Of a stretch of DNA of 14,079 bases, positions 6,132 through 14,030 are shown in pieces (position 1 is the first letter of the stretch; every line of letters starts with the position of its first letter). Both the position numbers and the translations under genes were made by a program. The DNA lies in NCBI GenBank assembly GCA_014377795.1, contig JACMOY010000411.1, positions 1-14,079 of the forward strand, written 5' to 3'. This DNA comes from Actinomycetota bacterium. Lineage in GTDB: Bacteria > Actinomycetota > Actinomycetes > Actinomycetales > Angustibacteraceae. The notes below the pieces were generated by a model, which saw nothing but the letters and a program-made list of their open reading frames with translations, had not been told where the DNA came from and did not search any database.

Positions 6132-9100
6132 TCACACGTTGCGGCGGTACTGCCCCCCGACCTCGAAGAACGCCTCGCTGATCTGCCCGAGCGAGCAGTG
6201 CCGGACGGCGTCCATCAGCGCGTCGAAGACGTTGCCGCCGCTGGTGGCGGCCTGTTTCAACCGGTCCAGAGCGGGGGCAGCGTCCTGGGCGTGCCGCTGG
6301 TGGAAGTCGGCGAGCCGGGCCAGCTGCGAGGCCTTCTCGGCGGCCGTCCCCCGAGCGAGCTCGACCACCGGCGGCACCTGGTCGCCGTCGGCGACGAAGG
6401 TGTTGACGCCGATGATCGGCAGCGACCCGTCGTGCTTGCGGTGCTCGTAGAGCATGGACTCGTCCTGGATCCGCCCCCGCTGGTAGCCGGTCTCCATGGC
6501 GCCCAGGACCCCACCGCGGTCGGCGATCCGCTCGAACTCGACCAGGACGGCCTCCTCGAGCAGGTCGGTGAGCTGGTCGACGACGTAGGACCCCTGCAGC
6601 GGGTTCTCGTTGGCCGACAGGCCCCACTCCTGGTCGATGATCATCTGGATCGCGAGCGCGCGACGCACCGACTGCGCGGACGGCGTGGTGACGGCCTCGT
6701 CGAAGGCGTTGGTGTGCAACGAGTTTGCGTTGTCGTACAGGGCGCACAGCGCCTGAAGCGTGGTGCGGATGTCGTTGAAGTCCATCTCCTGCGCGTGCAG
6801 CGAGCGACCCGACGTCTGCACGTGGTACTTCAGCTTCTGGGAGCGCTCACCGGCCCCGTAGACGTCGCGCATCGCGATCGCCCAGATCCGGCGCGCCACC
6901 CGGCCGAGGACCGTGTACTCGGCGTCCATCCCGTTGGAGAAGAAGAAGGACAGGTTCGGGGCGAAGTCGTCGACGTCCATCCCCCGCGCGAGGTAGGACT
7001 CGACGTAGGTGAACCCGTTGGCCAGCGTGAAGGCCAGCTGGCTGATGGGGTTCGCCCCGGCCTCGGCGATGTGGTAGCCGCTGATGCTGACGGAGTAGAA
7101 GTTGCGCACCCTGTGGTCGATGAACCACTGCTGCACGTCGGCCATGCAGCGCAGCGCGAAGTCGGTCGAGAAGATGCAGGTGTTCTGGCCCTGGTCCTCC
7201 TTGAGGATGTCGGCCTGCACGGTGCCGCGAACCGACGACAGCGCGTGCGCCGCAAGGGTTTCGCGTTCGTCATCAGCCGGCGGGCGACCGTTCGCGTCGG
7301 CGAACGCCGCGACCTGCTGGTCGATCACGGTGTTCAGGAACATCGCCAGGATCGCCGGCGCCGGGCCGTTGATGGTCATCGACACCGACGTCGTCGGCGA
7401 GCACAGGTCGAACCCGGCGTACAGGTCACGCACGTCCTCGACCGTGGCGATGGAGACCCCGGAGGTGCCGACCTTGCCCAGCACGTCCGGGCGTGGTGAG
7501 GGGTCACGGCCATAGAGGGTCACCGAGTCGAACGCGGTCGAGAGCCGGGTGGCCGGCTGCCCGGCGCTCAGCAGGTGGAACCGCCGGTTGGTGCGCGCGG
7601 CGTCCCCCTCGCCGGCGAACATCCGCGCCGGGGCCTCACCGGTGCGCTTGAACGGGAAGACCCCTGCGGTGAAAGGGAAGTAGCCGGGCAGGTTCTCGCG
7701 ACGGGCGAACCGCACCAGCGCCCCGGCCTCGTCGTCCGGCGGCAGCGCCACCCGCGGCACCACGGTTCCTGACAGCGTGGTGCGTCCGGGGTCGTCGGCG
7801 TACGCCGCACGACGGGCCGGCCAGGCGTCGAGCTGCTCGCGGACGTCCGGGCTGAGCTCACCGTCCGCCTGCTCGACGAGCGCGTCGACCGCGGCGACGG
7901 CGTCCGGCTGGCCCACCCCTGCCAGCAGGCCGCGCGTGGCGCTCAGCTGCTGGCGGAGGCGCGCGACGTCGGCCTGCTGCTCGGTGGCACCGTGGTAGCG
8001 GCGCACCGCAGCGGCCACCTCGGCGAGGTGCCGCTCGCGACCGCGGGGCAGGACGCTGGTCAGCCCCGTCGACACCCGTCCGGTGACGACCGGCAGCACC
8101 CCCTCGAACGCCGGCAGCCCGGCCTCGACCAGCAGGCCCTTCAGGTGCTGGTAGAGCGCCGACACCCCGTCGTCGTCGAAGCGGGCGGCGCTGGTGCCGA
8201 ACACCGGCATGTCCTGCCACGGGGCGCCGAACGCCTCGCGGTTGCGCACCATCTGGCGGGCGACGTCGCGCCGCGCGTCCTCGGCGCCGCGCCGCTCGTA
8301 CTTGTTGACGGCGACGACGTCGGCCAGGTCGAGCATGTCGATCTTCTCCAGCTGCGACGCGGCGCCGTACTCGGGCGTCATCACGTACAGCGAGGTCGTG
8401 ACGTGGGGGACGATCGCCGCGTCGCCCTGGCCGATGCCGGGGGTCTCGACCAGCACCAGGTCGGCCCCGGCAGCGATGCAGGCGGCGATGACCTGGTCCA
8501 GCGCCTCGGGCACCTGGCTGCCCGCACGTCGGGTGGCCAGCGACCGGAAGAACGGGTCGCTGCCGCCGCCCAGGCTGTTCATCCGGATCCGGTCGCCGAG
8601 CAGGGCCCCCCCGCCGCGGCGCCGGGTCGGGTCGATGGCGAGCACCGCGAGGCGCAGCTTGTCCTGGCTGTCGCGCAGCAGCCGGCGCACCAGCTCGTCG
8701 GTGAGCGAGGACTTGCCCGAGCCACCCGTGCCGGTGATGCCGAGCACCGGCACGCTCCGGCGAGCGGCGGGCGCCGTGACGGCGGCACCCCGGGCCGGGG
8801 CGGGGGCGGCCCCCCGCACGCCCGGCGCGCGCGGGCGGCCGGCGGCTGCCGTGACGGCGCCCCCCAGGTCCGGGTCGGCGCCGGCCTCCAGCACGCTGAT
8901 CGCGCGGGCCAGCGCGGTGTCCGAGCCGCTGAGCAGGGCGTCGAGGTCGGTACCCCCGATGGTGAGGTCGACGTCGCAGGCCGCGACGAGCTCGTTGATC
9001 ATGCCCGGCAGCCCGAGCCGCTGGCCGTCCTGCGGGCTGAAGATGTGGACGCCGACCCGCGCCAGCGCCTCGATCTCGGCCGGCACGATCACCCCGCCGC

Positions 9101-9386
9101 CCCCGCCGAAGACCTTGACGTGGCCGGCGCCGCGCTGCGCGAGCCGCTCGACCAGGTAGGTGAAGTACTCGACGTGCCCGCCCTGGTAGGACGAGACCGC
9201 CACGCCCTGGACGTCCTCCTGCACCGCCGCGGTGACGACGTCCTCGACGCTGCGGTCGTGGCCGAGGTGGATGACCTCGACGCCCTGGGACTGCAGCAGC
9301 CGCCGCATGATGTTGATCGCGGCGTCGTGCCCGTCGAACAGGCTGGCTGCGGTGACGAAGCGGACGGGGTGGACCGGGGTGTGCAT
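6132..9386 (-). CDS. icmF: Fused isobutyryl-CoA mutase (B12-binding + G-protein chaperone + mutase)
   Basis: The 1084-residue product matches the IcmF architecture and length. Residues 1-150 form the cobalamin-binding domain, with DGHD (18-21; H20 is the expected cobalt ligand), SSYQGG and the GGGGG loop. Residues about 211-420 form the MeaB-like GTPase: P-loop GITGTGGSGKSS (216-227), ETPGIGQGD (314-322) and NKYE (361-364). Residues about 550-1084 form the TIM-barrel mutase ending in a helical region. The substrate pocket has F577 (GVFPF) and Q734 (GQNTC), the Phe/Gln pair of isobutyryl-CoA mutases rather than the Tyr/Arg of methylmalonyl-CoA mutase, with catalytic H772 in SGYHIAEAG. The enzyme interconverts isobutyryl- and n-butyryl-CoA using adenosylcobalamin. 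An Ala/Pro-rich linker (174-212) joins the first two domains. The ATG directly abuts GTGAGGGG, an unusually short spacing. It lies 32 bases after a BtuF-like gene. Confidence 0.95.
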   Translation of the reverse strand: MHTPVHPVRFVTAASLFDGHDAAINIMRRLLQSQGVEVIHLGHDRSVEDVVTAAVQEDVQGVAVSSYQGGHVEYFTYLVERLAQRGAGHVKVFGGGGGVIVPAEIEALARVGVHIFSPQDGQRLGLPGMINELVAACDVDLTIGGTDLDALLSGSDTALARAISVLEAGADPDLGGAVTAAAGRPRAPGVRGAAPAPARGAAVTAPAARRSVPVLGITGTGGSGKSSLTDELVRRLLRDSQDKLRLAVLAIDPTRRRGGGALLGDRIRMNSLGGGSDPFFRSLATRRAGSQVPEALDQVIAACIAAGADLVLVETPGIGQGDAAIVPHVTTSLYVMTPEYGAASQLEKIDMLDLADVVAVNKYERRGAEDARRDVARQMVRNREAFGAPWQDMPVFGTSAARFDDDGVSALYQHLKGLLVEAGLPAFEGVLPVVTGRVSTGLTSVLPRGRERHLAEVAAAVRRYHGATEQQADVARLRQQLSATRGLLAGVGQPDAVAAVDALVEQADGELSPDVREQLDAWPARRAAYADDPGRTTLSGTVVPRVALPPDDEAGALVRFARRENLPGYFPFTAGVFPFKRTGEAPARMFAGEGDAARTNRRFHLLSAGQPATRLSTAFDSVTLYGRDPSPRPDVLGKVGTSGVSIATVEDVRDLYAGFDLCSPTTSVSMTINGPAPAILAMFLNTVIDQQVAAFADANGRPPADDERETLAAHALSSVRGTVQADILKEDQGQNTCIFSTDFALRCMADVQQWFIDHRVRNFYSVSISGYHIAEAGANPISQLAFTLANGFTYVESYLARGMDVDDFAPNLSFFFSNGMDAEYTVLGRVARRIWAIAMRDVYGAGERSQKLKYHVQTSGRSLHAQEMDFNDIRTTLQALCALYDNANSLHTNAFDEAVTTPSAQSVRRALAIQMIIDQEWGLSANENPLQGSYVVDQLTDLLEEAVLVEFERIADRGGVLGAMETGYQRGRIQDESMLYEHRKHDGSLPIIGVNTFVADGDQVPPVVELARGTAAEKASQLARLADFHQRHAQDAAPALDRLKQAATSGGNVFDALMDAVRHCSLGQISEAFFEVGGQYRRNV

Positions 9387-9418
9387 CCCCTCACAGTAGG
9401 ACTGCGGGGCCTCTCGCC

Positions 9419-10135
9419 TCAGGCGAGCGCCGCTCGCAGTGCCGTCGTCAACCCCCGCGGTGCGTCGACCATCGCGGGCCCGTACCAGGTGAGCAACCGG
9501 CCGCTCACCAGCGCGGACGGCGTGGGCGCGAAGACCTCGGGGCCGTCGTCCGCGGTGAACGCGTACGGCTCGTCGGGCAGCACGACCAGGTCGACGGGCG
9601 GCAGGGCCGCGGGATCGATCCGCGGGTAGCGCTCGGCGTGCCCGGCCAGGACGTTGTCGACGCCGAGGCGCGCGAGCACGTCACCCGCGTAGGTGTCGCT
9701 GCCGACGTGCATCCAGGGCCGGCGCCAGATCGGGACGACGGCCCGCACCCGGCTGCCCGCGCGCACGGGGGCGGGGTCGGCCCAGGCGTCGCGGGCGTCG
9801 CGCAGCCAGCCCGGCTCGACACCGGCGATCGCCACGAGCAGCTCGCCCAGCGAGGCGATCGCGCCCGCCACGGTTCGGATGTCGGTGACGTGCACCCGCA
9901 GACCGGCCGCTCGCAGCGCGTCGAGGCCGCCCGCACGGTTCTCCTCGGCGTGGGCCACGACCAGGTCGGGGGCCAACGCCACGACGGCGCCGACGTCCGG
10001 GTTCTTGGTGCCGCCGACCCGGGTCACCTCCAGCCCCGCCGGGTGGGTGCACCAGTCGGTGGCCCCGACCAGAGCGCCGGGAAGGCTGACGGCCACCGCC
10101 TCGGTGATCGAGGGCACCAGGCTGACGACGCGCAC
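9419..10135 (-). CDS. BtuF-like (COG0614, helical-backbone metal receptor) binding protein without signal peptide
   Basis: The 238-residue protein begins MRVVSLVPSITEAV, the usual start of the mature cobalamin/siderophore-binding fold, with no signal peptide or lipobox, so it is predicted cytoplasmic. Other family features are GATDWCTHP (24-32), GGTKNPDV (41-48), a central helix, WRRPWMHVGSDTYAGDVLARLG (137-158 region) and LPDEPY (186-191). Related actinobacterial proteins are often labelled cobalamin-binding. Here it lies between gnd and the B12-dependent icmF on the same strand, which makes a cobalamin role attractive but unproven. The GTG start at 10135 follows the gnd stop by one base (TGAGGTG), suggesting coupled translation. 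The frame is open upstream to 10633, but that part is an Ala/Ser/Thr/Arg shadow of gnd and was excluded. No ABC permease or ATPase gene is nearby. Confidence 0.82.
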   Translation of the reverse strand: MRVVSLVPSITEAVAVSLPGALVGATDWCTHPAGLEVTRVGGTKNPDVGAVVALAPDLVVAHAEENRAGGLDALRAAGLRVHVTDIRTVAGAIASLGELLVAIAGVEPGWLRDARDAWADPAPVRAGSRVRAVVPIWRRPWMHVGSDTYAGDVLARLGVDNVLAGHAERYPRIDPAALPPVDLVVLPDEPYAFTADDGPEVFAPTPSALVSGRLLTWYGPAMVDAPRGLTTALRAALA

Positions 10136-10136
10136 C

Positions 10137-11621
10137 TCAGTGCGGGCTCGACGAGCCGTCGTCCTGGCGCACCTGCGAGCCGTCGCCGGACCACAGGGTG
10201 TGGAAGACCCCCTCGCCGTCGGTGCGCGCGTAGGTGTGGGCGCCGAACAAGTCGCGCAGCCCCTGCACCAGCGAGGCGGGCAGCCGCTCGCGACGCAGAC
10301 CGTCGTAGTAGGCGAGGGCGCTGGCGAAGCCCGGCACCGGCACGCCCAGCTGGACGGCGGTGCAGACGACCCGGCGCCAGGCGTCCTGCGACTGGTCGAC
10401 GACGCCGCTGAAGTACTCGTCGACGAGCAGGGTGGGCAGCTCGGCGTCGCGGTCGTACGCCTCACGGATCCGGTCCAGGAACCGGGCGCGGATGATGCAG
10501 CCGCCGCGCCAGATGGTGGCCATGGCGCCGCGGTCGACGTCCCACCCGTACTCGCTGGACCCGGCGTCGATCTGGTCGAAGCCCTGGGCGTAGGCGACGA
10601 CCTTGGAGGCGTACAGCGCCTGTCGGACGTCATCGACGAAGCGGGCGCGCTCGTCCGCGCTCAGGTCGGTGAGCGAGCCGCTCGGGCCGGCCAGGCGCCG
10701 GGCCGGGCCGCGCTGCTCCGCGTGGCCGGACAGCGCCCGCGCGAACACGGCCTCGGCGATGCCCGACACCGGCACCCCCAGCTCGAGCGCGGACTGCACG
10801 GTCCAGCGGCCGGTGCCCTTCTGCTCGGCCTGGTCGACGATCACGTCGACGAGCGGACCGCCGGTGGCGGCGTCGACCTGGCGCAGCACCCGGGCGCTGA
10901 TCTCGATCAGGTAGGACTCGAGGTCACCGGTGTTCCAGTCCTCGAAGACGTCAGCGAGCTGGGCCGGGGTGAGGTCGAGCGCCTGGCGCAGCAGGTCGTA
11001 CGCCTCGGCGATCAGCTGCATGTCGGCGTACTCGATGCCGTTGTGCACCATCTTGACGAAGTGCCCGGCGCCGTCCGGGCCGACATGGGTGCAGCACGGC
11101 GTGCCGTCCACCTCCACCGCGATGGACTCCAGGATCGGGCCGAGCGCCTCGTAGGCCTCGACCGAGCCACCGGGCATGATCGACGGCCCGTTCAGCGCGC
11201 CCTCCTCACCGCCGCTGACGCCGGTGCCGACGAAGTGCAGCCCGTGCTCGCGCAGGGCGCCGTCGCGGCGGCGGGTGTCCTGGAAGTGCGCGTTGCCGCC
11301 GTCGACCACGATGTCGCCCGGCTCGAGCAGCGGCACCAGCTGGTCTATCACGGCGTCGGTGGGCGGGCCCGCCTTGACCATCACGACCACGCGCCGCGGG
11401 CGCCTCAGCGAGGCGACGAACTGCGCAAGGTCGTGGCTGGGCACGAAGTCACCCTCGTCGCCGTTGTCGCGCACCAGGTCGTCGACCCGCGACGACGTGC
11501 GGTTGTACAGGGCCACCACGTGACCGTGCCGGGCGAAGTTCCGGGCCAGGTTGCGGCCCATCACCGCCAGGCCGACGACCCCGATGTCGGCGGTCGGGTC
11601 GGGGTGCGTCGTCTGCGTCAT
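10137..11621 (-). CDS. gnd: 6-phosphogluconate dehydrogenase, decarboxylating
   Basis: The 494-residue enzyme oxidises and decarboxylates 6-phosphogluconate to ribulose 5-phosphate with NADP+, the last oxidative step of the pentose phosphate pathway. Visible motifs are the nucleotide-binding GLAVMGRNL (17-25) and NRTSS (40-44), the substrate loop GVSGGEEGALNGPSIMPGG (134-152), the catalytic K190 and E197 in GHFVKMVHNGIEY, and the family signature DQAEQKGTGRWT (263-274). Length suits the long, dimeric Gnd class, with a short acidic/serine tail. The frame is open to 11687, but the ATG at 11621 gives the expected N-terminus (MTQTTHPDPTADIGVVG), preceded by GGGGG. It is the first gene of an apparent three-gene minus-strand run with the BtuF-like gene and icmF. 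The functional link to them is not obvious. Confidence 0.96.
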   Translation of the reverse strand: MTQTTHPDPTADIGVVGLAVMGRNLARNFARHGHVVALYNRTSSRVDDLVRDNGDEGDFVPSHDLAQFVASLRRPRRVVVMVKAGPPTDAVIDQLVPLLEPGDIVVDGGNAHFQDTRRRDGALREHGLHFVGTGVSGGEEGALNGPSIMPGGSVEAYEALGPILESIAVEVDGTPCCTHVGPDGAGHFVKMVHNGIEYADMQLIAEAYDLLRQALDLTPAQLADVFEDWNTGDLESYLIEISARVLRQVDAATGGPLVDVIVDQAEQKGTGRWTVQSALELGVPVSGIAEAVFARALSGHAEQRGPARRLAGPSGSLTDLSADERARFVDDVRQALYASKVVAYAQGFDQIDAGSSEYGWDVDRGAMATIWRGGCIIRARFLDRIREAYDRDAELPTLLVDEYFSGVVDQSQDAWRRVVCTAVQLGVPVPGFASALAYYDGLRRERLPASLVQGLRDLFGAHTYARTDGEGVFHTLWSGDGSQVRQDDGSSSPH

Positions 11622-11734
11622 CCCCCGATCCTGCACCCCGGCCACCGGGACGTCGACGGCACCGGCACCCGACCTGCGCGTGACCATCTCGTGGGTCGGG
11701 TCAAGGTGCGGCGCCGAACCGCCGATGCTCGGGC

Positions 11735-13495
11735 ATGTTCTCCAGGGAACGCGTCACGCGACTCGTCGTACCCGCAGGGCTCACCCTGCTGGTGTTCCTG
11801 CTGTGCGTCGCCTCGGTGCGGCTGCGCCCGCACGGCAGCGAGACGGCCATCTGGTGGCCGGCCGCCGGTGTCAGCACCGCGTGGCTGCTGTGCGCCCGTT
11901 CGCGCGAACGGCGTTGGGTCATGGTCGCCATCGGCGTGGCCAGCACGGCAGCCACCCTCGTCGGTGGGCGCTCGCCGGCCGTCTCGGCCGCTCACGGCGT
12001 CATCAACGTGCTCGAGCCGGCCGTGACCGTCTGGTGGTTCACCCGCGGGTCACACCCCCTGCGGCGGCTGCACACCGTGTCGGACGCCGCCCGGTTCGTC
12101 GTCGCCAGCCTGCTCGGCGCGATCGTGGTGGGACTCGGAGCCGCCCTGACGATCGACCTGCTCCTGGGCGGCCCGTTCTGGGTCTCGGCCCGCACCGTGC
12201 TGGTCTCGCACTGGGCGGCCACCCTGGTGATCGCGCCGCTCGCCCTGGTGCAGCACGGTCGCGCCGGCGGGCACCAGGACGGGGTCGAGCGCGTGGCCCA
12301 GTGGGTCACCCTCCTGGTCGTGACCATCGCCGTCTTCGCGCCGCACCACCTGCCGCTGACGTTCCTGGTCCTACCGCCCCTGGTGTGGGGCGCTGTCCGC
12401 TTCAGCCCTCGCCGGGTCGCCGGCCAGCTGGTCGTGGTCGCCGTCATCGCCCTGCTGCAGACGGTCGCCGGCACCGGTGTCTTCGCCGTCCAGTCGCTGC
12501 CCCCGCGGGTCGTGGTCGGGTTGGTGCAGCTGTTCCTCATCGTGGCCTCGACCGTGATGCTGGTCCTGGTGCTGTCGACCGACGATCGCCGCCGCAGCTC
12601 CGACGAGGTCGCCGCGCGCGAGGCGATGTACCGCGGCGGGTTCGCCGATGCGATGCTCGGCATGCTGCTCGTGCGCTCGGACGGCGACGTCCTGCGCGTC
12701 GTCACGGCCAACGAGGTCGCCGCGCGGCTGCTCTCGGCCAGGCCGAGCGAGCTGGTGGGGACGGTGTGGGGCAGCCGCGTCGCCGACGCCGACCAGGCCT
12801 TGTTCGAGGACGGCGTCCGGCGCGTTCTGGAGGACACCGCGCCCGGTTGGCACGGTGAGGTGCGGATGGACGTCGACGGCGTGGAGCGCTGGATGGAGAT
12901 CGCCTTCGCTCCCTCGGGGCCGGCCCGCCCGGACGAGCCGCTGGTGCTCTCGGTCCAGCTGATGGACGTCACCGACCGGCGCTTGAGCCAGGACACGATG
13001 GCCCGGATGGCGCTGCAGGACCCCCTGACCTCGCTGCCGAACCGCCTGCTGCTGATGGACCGCATCGAGGGGGCGCTGACCCGCTCGCACCGCTCGGGAT
13101 CGACGTTCACCCTGCACTTCCTGGATCTGGACGGGTTCAAGCCCGTCAACGACGCCGGCGGGCACGCCTACGGCGACTCGGTGCTGCGCGAGGTGGCGGT
13201 GGTGCTGCGCAGGCAGGTGCGGGACTCCGACACCGTCGCCCGCATCGGCGGGGACGAGTTCGTCGTCCTGGTCGAGGACTCGGTCGTCGGGGCCGACGTC
13301 CTGGTGCCGCGGCTGCGCCGGGCTGTCGAGCGCAGCCTGGTGATCGACGGCGTCGAGTACCCGCTGCGGGTCAGCGTCGGGTCGGCCACGTCCAGCGCGA
13401 GCTCGACCGCGCTCAACCTGCTGCACGAGGCCGACCTGGCGATGTACGCCGACAAGCGCGCGCGCAAGTCCGCCCGCGCCCTCACCACCGCCTGA
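11735..13495 (+). CDS. Membrane-bound diguanylate cyclase (MASE1-PAS-GGDEF)
   Basis: The 586-residue protein makes the second messenger c-di-GMP. Residues about 10-281 are a multi-pass membrane sensor of the MASE1 type, with about eight to ten hydrophobic segments and the motifs IWWPAAGVSTAWLL and LPPLVWGAVRFSPR. A PAS domain (about 297-413) follows, ending in QLMDVTDRR. The GGDEF domain (about 424-580) is complete: DPLTSLPNR (429-437), D464 in LDLDGFKPVND, and catalytic GGDEF at 505-509. RDSD at 496-499, five residues before the motif, is a canonical RxxD inhibitory site, so product feedback is expected. No EAL or HD-GYP domain is attached. The ATG at 11735 has only a weak upstream purine tract, and no other start is in frame with the membrane segment. 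It is divergent from gnd, with 113 bases between. The signal sensed is unknown. Confidence 0.93.
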   Translation: MFSRERVTRLVVPAGLTLLVFLLCVASVRLRPHGSETAIWWPAAGVSTAWLLCARSRERRWVMVAIGVASTAATLVGGRSPAVSAAHGVINVLEPAVTVWWFTRGSHPLRRLHTVSDAARFVVASLLGAIVVGLGAALTIDLLLGGPFWVSARTVLVSHWAATLVIAPLALVQHGRAGGHQDGVERVAQWVTLLVVTIAVFAPHHLPLTFLVLPPLVWGAVRFSPRRVAGQLVVVAVIALLQTVAGTGVFAVQSLPPRVVVGLVQLFLIVASTVMLVLVLSTDDRRRSSDEVAAREAMYRGGFADAMLGMLLVRSDGDVLRVVTANEVAARLLSARPSELVGTVWGSRVADADQALFEDGVRRVLEDTAPGWHGEVRMDVDGVERWMEIAFAPSGPARPDEPLVLSVQLMDVTDRRLSQDTMARMALQDPLTSLPNRLLLMDRIEGALTRSHRSGSTFTLHFLDLDGFKPVNDAGGHAYGDSVLREVAVVLRRQVRDSDTVARIGGDEFVVLVEDSVVGADVLVPRLRRAVERSLVIDGVEYPLRVSVGSATSSASSTALNLLHEADLAMYADKRARKSARALTTA

Positions 13496-13544
13496 CCCCG
13501 CCGGACGCCCGCACACCGCTGGAGCCAGTCGACCTCACGCCCCG

Positions 13545-13835
13545 TCAGGCGAGTTGAGGACCCCAGGACGTGAACGGTGTGCGGCTGCCGGCCCGCTTGG
13601 CCCGGGACTGGGCCAGGTCCGCCGTACCCAGCAACTGTCGCGGGTCATCGGCTCCGGCACCGGCACCGGCAGTCACCGCCACACCACAGGCCAGGCTCGT
13701 ACCGGTGGCGGGGTCCGCCGCGTCCCGACACCACTGGTCGGCGACCGCGAAGGCGTGCTGAGAGGAGATGGCGGGCAGCACCAGCGCCAATTCAGCCTCC
13801 TCACAGGACGGTGAGAGGTGAAGTCCACGCCGCAC
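13545..13835 (-). pseudogene. GGDEF-like C-terminal fragment without catalytic motif (probable relic)
   Basis: The frame gives 96 residues from a GTG at 13835. It resembles the second half of a GGDEF domain: EEAELALVLPA stands where GGDEF-ALLLP is expected, followed by an amphipathic helix, ACGVAVTAG for the usual S-I-G-V-A strand, and LLGTADLAQSRAKRAGSR for the L-x-x-A-D-x-A-x-x-x-A-K-x-x-G helix. The catalytic GG and Asp are lost and the first half of the domain is absent. Reading upstream in frame, a TAG is met at 13946-13944 inside the tRNA-Thr gene, so no longer protein is possible. There is no clear ribosome site. It is convergent with the intact diguanylate cyclase gene. Most likely a decayed remnant; a small expressed protein cannot be excluded. 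Confidence 0.5.
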
Positions 13836-13863
13836 CGAGATCGCACGATGGGGCCACCGACGC

Positions 13864-13907
13864 AGAAGACCCCCGTCCCCGCCGGCCGGCAGTTCGGGAG
13901 GCCTTCT
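13864..13907 (-). terminator. Imperfect hairpin just after tRNA-Thr, possible terminator
   Basis: AGAAG (13864-13868) and CTTCT (13903-13907) pair exactly, with further interrupted G-C pairs inside (ACCCCC against GGGAGG) and a GCCGGCCGGC core. It begins six bases after the encoded CCA, in the direction of tRNA transcription. There is no T-run, so it could be a terminator or only a processing structure. Confidence 0.25.
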
Positions 13908-13912
13908 GGTGG

Positions 13913-13989
<77 letters not shown>

Positions 13990-13995
13990 GGGTGA

Positions 13996-14013
13996 TCAGG
14001 ACCTAGACCCTGA
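13996..14013 (-). other. Small inverted repeat in the tRNA-Thr leader
   Basis: TCAGG (13996-14000) and CCTGA (14009-14013) can pair around an eight-base loop, between the putative promoter and the 5' end of the tRNA. It may form a leader hairpin that helps 5' processing, but the stem is only five pairs long. Confidence 0.3.
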
Positions 14014-14024
14014 CACGGCGAGCG

Positions 14025-14030
14025 AGTCTA
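14025..14030 (-). promoter_or_regulatory. Putative -10 element of the tRNA-Thr promoter
   Basis: TAGACT on the minus strand matches the TAnnnT -10 consensus of actinobacterial housekeeping promoters, 35 bases before the tRNA 5' end. No good -35 hexamer is seen: TGATTC at 18-base spacing or TTCGGT at 15 are both weak, so the call rests on the -10 alone. Confidence 0.4.

Noticed and set aside
7992..9629. 545-residue plus-strand frame opposite icmF
   Set aside because: The minus strand encodes the intact B12 and GTPase domains, and this frame has the typical His/Arg/Gly/Val shadow composition.
10136..10633. Longer N-terminus for the BtuF-like protein
   Set aside because: This part is an out-of-frame reading of gnd, rich in Ser/Thr/Ala/Arg; the conserved fold starts at the GTG at 10135.
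11622..11687. 22-residue extension of Gnd to an upstream start
   Set aside because: The NADP-binding strand already has a normal leader from the ATG at 11621, and the extension has no conserved features.
11699..11704. TTGACC on the minus strand as a -35 element for gnd
   Set aside because: No acceptable TAnnnT -10 at 16-19 bases was found, so a promoter call is not supported.
9693..12026. 777-residue plus-strand frame opposite the BtuF-like gene and gnd
   Set aside because: It is a shadow of gnd and the BtuF-like gene and continues into the start of the cyclase gene in another frame.
13538..13551. CGCC/GGCG inverted repeat after the diguanylate cyclase as a terminator
   Set aside because: The stem is only four pairs with no T-run, too weak to call.
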